Shown here: piece after piece, positions 61,001 through 64,000 of the stretch
How the letters are laid out: each line of letters begins with the position of its first letter
How positions within the stretch are numbered: the first letter of the stretch is position 1
NCBI RefSeq assembly: GCF_037975245.1
Contig: NC_092575.1
Coordinates: forward strand, 9,642,001 to 9,706,000
DNA: 64,000 nucleotides
Direction of reading: 5' to 3'
Source: Apostichopus japonicus
Taxonomy: Eukaryota; Echinodermata; Holothuroidea; Aspidochirotida; Stichopodidae
Position numbers and translations under genes: made by a program
Notes under the pieces: generated by a model
Told to the model about the DNA's origin: nothing
The model's input: only the letters and a program-made list of their open reading frames with translations
Databases searched by the model: none

Positions 61001-63162
61001 AAAATATCCTGTCATGTTATTTTAAAAGATTGTATTATATCTCATTGTAAATTTACTTGAAATTTGTCCATGCATTTAATTTCACAGATTTTAAGACCCC
61101 ATTAGGAACATTTACCATCTTAGGGCTTCATGGCTTACCAATCTGGCTGTATGCTCATTATACCAAAGTTCTCGGTCAGTCTTTGAGAATTCATCGAAGT
61201 ATTCAATATGCTGGAATAGCCTTTCTGAGTGCAGGGAGAGCAGTGTGCCTAACTGTAGAGGTAAGGCAAGTTATCTATGTAAGAAGAGCATTGTTTCAAC
61301 ATTCTCAGCTGGTAATGGCACCCTCCCAGACCTTATTGTTAGCTACTGCACCTGAATTGCTGCAATAGATTTGAATATTAACAATTAAATGTAGACAACA
61401 TTGTATTCTCTTCGTTTGTAATGTTTGGGAATTGAATCTTGAATCAGTCTGGTTTGTTTTCTTGTTTCTTTTGTTGTGGGTGCAAACTTGTAAAATAATC
61501 CTGAAAATGTCATAGAATAAACTTGAGTGATCCTATTAAGTATCTTCTGACATCTTCTATGTCTCTTGCTCTCCACACCCCTCCCTTTCTTGGTCTTTCT
61601 CGCATGCACTCTCTCCAAGACATTTATTCTTGTGGCAGACACAGTGAGGCTTACATGAAAAAGAAATTATTAGCTCCAGTTGTGTTTATTTGAATGCTAA
61701 CCATATTTACCACCAAACGCCCTTCATTCCTCGGCCTGGAAGTATAGATAGTAGTAGGGTGGTCTGTGATGGCAGTCTGGTAGATGTTTCCCAAAAGCTT
61801 TTTTTTTTCTCTTATAATAATGTCGCTAATTTGTCTGTGATATGTGGTGGAATGTTTGCTTAGTAGTCAACCTCCTTCATTTACAATTTCATCAACTTCT
61901 TTGAAGAAAAATATTTTCACAGTGGACTAAGGATTTTGACATAAAGATGCAGAAAATTTCCATCAATTTCTAAAGGTAAAGGAGCTTCAAGCTGTTAGAA
62001 TATCTCAATATTTACTTCGCTCCTCACTTGCCTGTCTCCTCACAGCCTTAGCACCTCGTTCTACCGTGCCTATAAAGTCCTGGTAAAATAATAACACTGT
62101 GCGCCCTCTATGACCGGACCCCCCCCCCGGTCACTCTCTACTCATTCTACCATTAAAAGTGTCTTCACGTGAGTTTCTTGTGGAAAATGTCCCTTGGATT
62201 TCGTCTTGGTTTTCTTTAGCAATCGTTAGGAGTTTCTTTCCTCGGATTCTTAGGAGTATTGCAGTCCTTTCCAGCCCGATAAGTATCCTTTTTGTTGAAA
62301 GGGAGGGTTTTGGGGACTGTTTTTCTTAGTGCGTTTCCGCCCTTAGGTTTTTTTGCAGGAGTAGCAGTTCCGCGAACTGCCTAGGTTTCCCGCCATTTTC
62401 TTTCCTCACGCTATAGGCGTGTTGTTGTATTTTCATGTTCATAGCATGTCTACATTGTATTTCTATTTGCTATTTCTTCTTCTATATTTCGCTCTCTCAT
62501 GTTCTTTTTCAGCTTTGTGTTGATTTTTGTAAGTTTTGGGAACCAGTAAGTTTTGGAATAACAGTTGGCTACAGTTTAAAGTATCGGACTGCAGTATTCT
62601 ATTTATCAGGAAAATAATCAAATGAAGAATAGCTAGATCAGTCCAAAACATCATTTGACACTTTGAATTCTGTGGTCAAGAAGTTTTTTATTATTTGCAA
62701 TCTGTCGCTTTCCCAACGTTCCAGCTCCTGCCTGTTGATTATTCATTTAGTGTTTACTCCAGTTCCATGCACAAATTTCTATGTAAGCCTCTTTAATCAA
62801 CTTGTTCCATGTTGACGGGACTTTTGTTAACAATAACATTTTTTGATTAGTTCCTACCTTGTCTGAGCACTGATGTCCGGTTTTTGTTGTTGTTTAATTC
62901 AATCTGTAAAGTGCTTTTGTTCAGTAGTTTGGTAGTGACATTTTTTTTCATTATTTTTATTGAGAAATGGTCCTATTATATTAACAGTTTCTGAGCAGTT
63001 TAAAAGTACCTTTCATTTCTTAAACTTACACATGTAATGGAAGTTATTCATTGATGTTTGTTACATATTTCTTTCCAGCTTTACTGTCTCTGGGCTCACA
63101 TTCGATATTTGGTAAGAGACCCTGAAAAGAAATCAACTTTGCAGTTGTCAGGCAAGAAGTGA
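52040..63162 (+). CDS. CDP-alcohol phosphatidyltransferase, phosphatidylinositol-synthase-like, 7 exons
   Basis: Exons 52040-52079, 57232-57330, 58146-58201, 58874-58930, 60584-60704, 61088-61260 and 63079-63162 join to 630 bases, 209 residues plus TGA. The protein has the family signature D-x2-D-G-x2-A-R-x8-G-x3-D-x3-D with D46, D49, G50, A53, R54, G63, D67 and D71 all present. These residues bind Mg2+ and the CDP-lipid in known family members. The start (LAYIPNLIGYIRL) and the length resemble phosphatidylinositol synthase (CDIPT). The region after residue 72 is divergent, with several hydrophobic segments consistent with an ER-type membrane enzyme. It could be an inositol transferase or a lineage-specific paralogue using another alcohol. 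Family assignment is firm; substrate is not. Confidence 0.88.
52957..53086 (+). mobile_element. tRNA-derived SINE, left part (interrupted by a hAT element)
   Basis: Contains a polymerase III box A (TGGCTGAGTGG, 52968-52978) and box B (GGTTAAATTCC, 53030-53040) about 60 bases apart, with a long variable-arm-like stretch as in Leu or Ser tRNAs. It does not fold as an intact tRNA and continues past the tRNA region. The sequence resumes at about 54474 after the inserted element. Confidence 0.68.
53087..54465. mobile_element. Non-autonomous hAT element with exact 8-bp TSD, inserted in a SINE
   Basis: Ends CAGGGTTGGCATTTT and (inverted) CAGGGTTGGCCGGTTT are TIRs followed by many GGTAAAAACC repeats at both ends. 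AAGAGCAT is present at 53079-53086 and 54466-54473, an exact 8-bp target-site duplication. It is 1,379 bp with no transposase. Its insertion split the SINE in intron 1 of the PIS-like gene. Confidence 0.9.
55334..56979 (-). mobile_element. Deleted Ty3/gypsy-type LTR element, integrase only
   Basis: Direct repeats of 79 bases at 55334-55412 and 56901-56979 (about six mismatches) bound the remnant. Read on the minus strand, the upstream repeat is followed at once by TGGTGTCAGAA, a plausible primer-binding site. Only integrase-like coding remains; gag, protease, reverse transcriptase and RNase H are absent. It lies in intron 1 of the PIS-like gene, antisense to it. Confidence 0.75.
55588..56704 (-). 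pseudogene. Integrase fragment of a Ty3/gypsy-type element, broken
   Basis: A zinc-finger-like Cys pair precedes an integrase core region with HPWEMTAIKFF and YMVTVDCYLDYFE, typical of Ty3/gypsy integrases. The first catalytic Asp position is not Asp, and a frameshift near 56280 destroys the region of the second. A downstream block (WRKTPTAGLSSSPAQ, about 56090) in another frame is the usual post-core segment. Non-functional. Confidence 0.75.
57232..57330 (+). CDS. PIS-like gene exon 2: first membrane segments
   Basis: It is 99 bases, phase 1 in and out. It begins YIRLVLVLAAF and ends NVILD, giving two hydrophobic stretches and the first Asp (D46) of the active-site signature. The acceptor is CTCTCCATAG and the donor GTAAGT. 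Confidence 0.88.
58146..58201 (+). CDS. PIS-like gene exon 3: catalytic signature
   Basis: This 56-base exon encodes GIDGLVARKLNQTSAFGAW, most of the CDP-alcohol phosphotransferase signature. The acceptor is TTTGTTTGGTAG and the donor GTAAGA. Confidence 0.92.
58874..58930 (+). CDS. PIS-like gene exon 4: catalytic aspartates
   Basis: This 57-base phase-0 exon encodes LDVMVDNFGRGFLWSRLYK and supplies the last two signature aspartates (D67, D71). Human CDIPT has Arg after the last Asp; this protein has Asn. The acceptor is TTAACCTTACAG and the donor GTAAGT. Confidence 0.92.
60584..60704 (+). CDS. PIS-like gene exon 5
   Basis: It is 121 bases, phase 0 in and 1 out, from WGYVVAALEWSVF to VMEK. 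It has a hydrophobic membrane segment followed by a polar loop. The acceptor follows TTTTTCTTCATAG and the donor is GTAAGT. It has no motif beyond the family fold. Confidence 0.87.
61088..61260 (+). CDS. PIS-like gene exon 6
   Basis: It is 173 bases, phase 1 in and 0 out, starting NFKTPLGTFTILGLHGLPIW. It encodes two hydrophobic segments joined by a basic loop (LRIHRS). The donor is GTAAGG. Confidence 0.87.
63079..63162 (+). CDS. PIS-like gene exon 7 with stop
   Basis: Starts after TTCTTTCCAG, reads LYCLWAHIRYLVRDPEKK, ends in a Lys-rich tail and stops at TGA 63160-63162. A C-terminal KK is a possible ER-retention feature (inference). No AATAAA is visible in the short stretch before the hAT-like sequence at about 63218. 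Confidence 0.88.
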   Translation, partial: LYCLWAHIRYLVRDPEKKSTLQLSGKK

Positions 63163-63217
63163 ATTGATTATACTTACAGAGTGATGCTTAGCTAACTGAA
63201 CTGTATTGTGAGCAGGG

Positions 63218-63305
63218 GCGTAGCCAGTATGTAGCACTGTAGGCCCGGGCCTACAGGGCGTAGCCAGTATGTAGCACTGTAGGCCCGGGCCTACAATTTT
63301 TTTGG
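63218..63305. mobile_element. Terminal end of a CAGGGGCGTAGCC-type element with a 40-bp duplication
   Basis: CAGGGGCGTAGCCAGTATG starts a TIR-like end, and GGGCGTAGCCAGTATGTAGC recurs 40 bases later. A similar end (CAGTTGCGTAGCCAGG) begins at 63679. It lies just after the stop codon of the PIS-like gene. Confidence 0.6.
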
Positions 63306-63549
63306 CCAAGTTATTATTTTTTTTTAAAAACCATAATTCAAATCCATAAGCTTGCTGGACGAGTTTAAGAGTCTAGACAGGAAAAACTATTGAAATTAAC
63401 GTAGCAAGAATATGGCTAAATTAGGTGACCTATTCTTCTGTCATCTAGACTGTCATTTCTATCGCATGCTGTTTCATTCAACACTCTACCCGCCGAAAAA
63501 GACTACGATCCGATCTTGTCAGTTTTTTAACATCTAGTTAAGACTAACC

Positions 63550-63681
63550 ATGATTAACCATGCGATAGCTTCAGCAACTGCTGAGAGGTCTGTCAGCACA
63601 ATGCGCAGAATAAAAAAGTACACACATTCTACAATGAATGAAGAGAGGCTCAGCGGTTTGGCACTCATGCAAATCCACCAG
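63550..63681 (+). pseudogene. hAT transposase C-terminal dimerization domain relic
   Basis: The open segment reads ASATAERSVSTMRRIKKY and later NEERLSGLALMQIH, a strong match to the hAT family C-terminal dimerization (hATC) region. Only about 44 residues remain. The frame then runs into a CAGTTGCGTAGCCAGG element end, so the rest of the transposase is missing on both sides. Confidence 0.8.
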
Positions 63682-64000
63682 TTGCGTAGCCAGGGAGGGG
63701 GGGGGCATGGGGGCGACAGCCCCCATGAAAGCTTGTCGCCCCCATTCGCCCCCCACTGGGATTTTGGGTGTCGAAAAAAATTACATGTGCGAAAAATATA
63801 TCATTGGTCTGAATGGTCTCGAATCTCCAAGATGACCACTCATGAACGACCCTTCGACCGCAGTCGTACATGCAGTCGCGGCGAATTGCTTCATTAGCCT
63901 ATAGTATGTACGAGGACATTTTGTGGCATCGAATCAATTACATCCCCCCCCCACGTTTCAAATCGGATTGACGCCTCTGTTTACAAGGCTTGGGAAGTGT
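63679..64000. mobile_element. G/C-run-rich TIR-element end at right window edge
   Basis: Begins with CAGTTGCGTAGCCAGG and long G and C runs (GGGGGGGGG, CCCCCACTGGG) typical of the same element class as 63218 and 47353. The other end is not in the window. Confidence 0.5.

Larger units (their letters stand above)
57331..63078. other. Introns 2-6 of the PIS-like gene, nothing else recognised
   Basis: The introns 57331-58145, 58202-58873, 58931-60583, 60705-61087 and 61261-63078 contain AT-rich unique sequence with no clear mobile element. A GC-richer patch with a C-run lies at about 62095-62350. I see no nested gene on either strand. Confidence 0.55.

Overview
This window is animal nuclear DNA. 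It is AT-rich, poor in CpG, and has short exons with GT-AG splice sites separated by large, repeat-filled introns. The gene content, the abundance of hAT-type TIR elements, Penelope-like and Ty3/gypsy remnants, and many TAGGCCTA-type words suggest a marine invertebrate deuterostome such as an echinoderm. This placement is an inference with modest confidence.

About 1.7-51.0 kb, minus strand, is one large gene for a carboxypeptidase D-like, type I secretory-pathway metallocarboxypeptidase (M14, N/E subfamily). I traced 24 coding exons whose phases chain together (4,497 coding bases, 1,499 codons) from a signal peptide at 50979 down to 1709. They encode four carboxypeptidase (CP) domains separated by transthyretin-like (TTL) domains. 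CP1 and CP2 keep every zinc-binding and catalytic residue. CP3 and CP4 have lost them and should be non-catalytic. The fourth TTL domain, membrane anchor and cytosolic tail lie beyond the left edge. One short stretch of TTL1 (about 11 residues) is not accounted for and probably sits on a micro-exon in the 17-kb intron 28.9-46.1 kb.

About 52.0-63.2 kb, plus strand, is a second gene in head-to-head orientation, about 1.06 kb from the first ATG to ATG. Seven exons join to a 209-residue membrane protein with a perfect CDP-alcohol phosphatidyltransferase signature. It resembles phosphatidylinositol synthase at its start and in its length, but the rest is divergent.

The rest is mobile and repetitive DNA, nearly all intronic. 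There are minisatellites of 56 bp (1-1.3 kb, open at the left edge), 93 bp (7.1-8.3 kb), 66 bp (9.0-12.8 kb, about 58 copies), an unrelated 93 bp (18.9-20.2 kb), 40 bp (24.3-24.7 kb) and 64 bp (37.7-38.1 kb). Several non-autonomous hAT-like elements have recognisable TIRs and 8-bp target duplications. One split a tRNA-derived SINE. There is an integrase-only Ty3/gypsy remnant flanked by 79-bp direct repeats, two Penelope-like segments carrying a hammerhead-ribozyme-like motif, a foldback element present in two opposite copies, and a hAT transposase C-terminal relic at the right end. The long open frames in the minisatellites come from repeat units whose lengths are multiples of three and are not genes.
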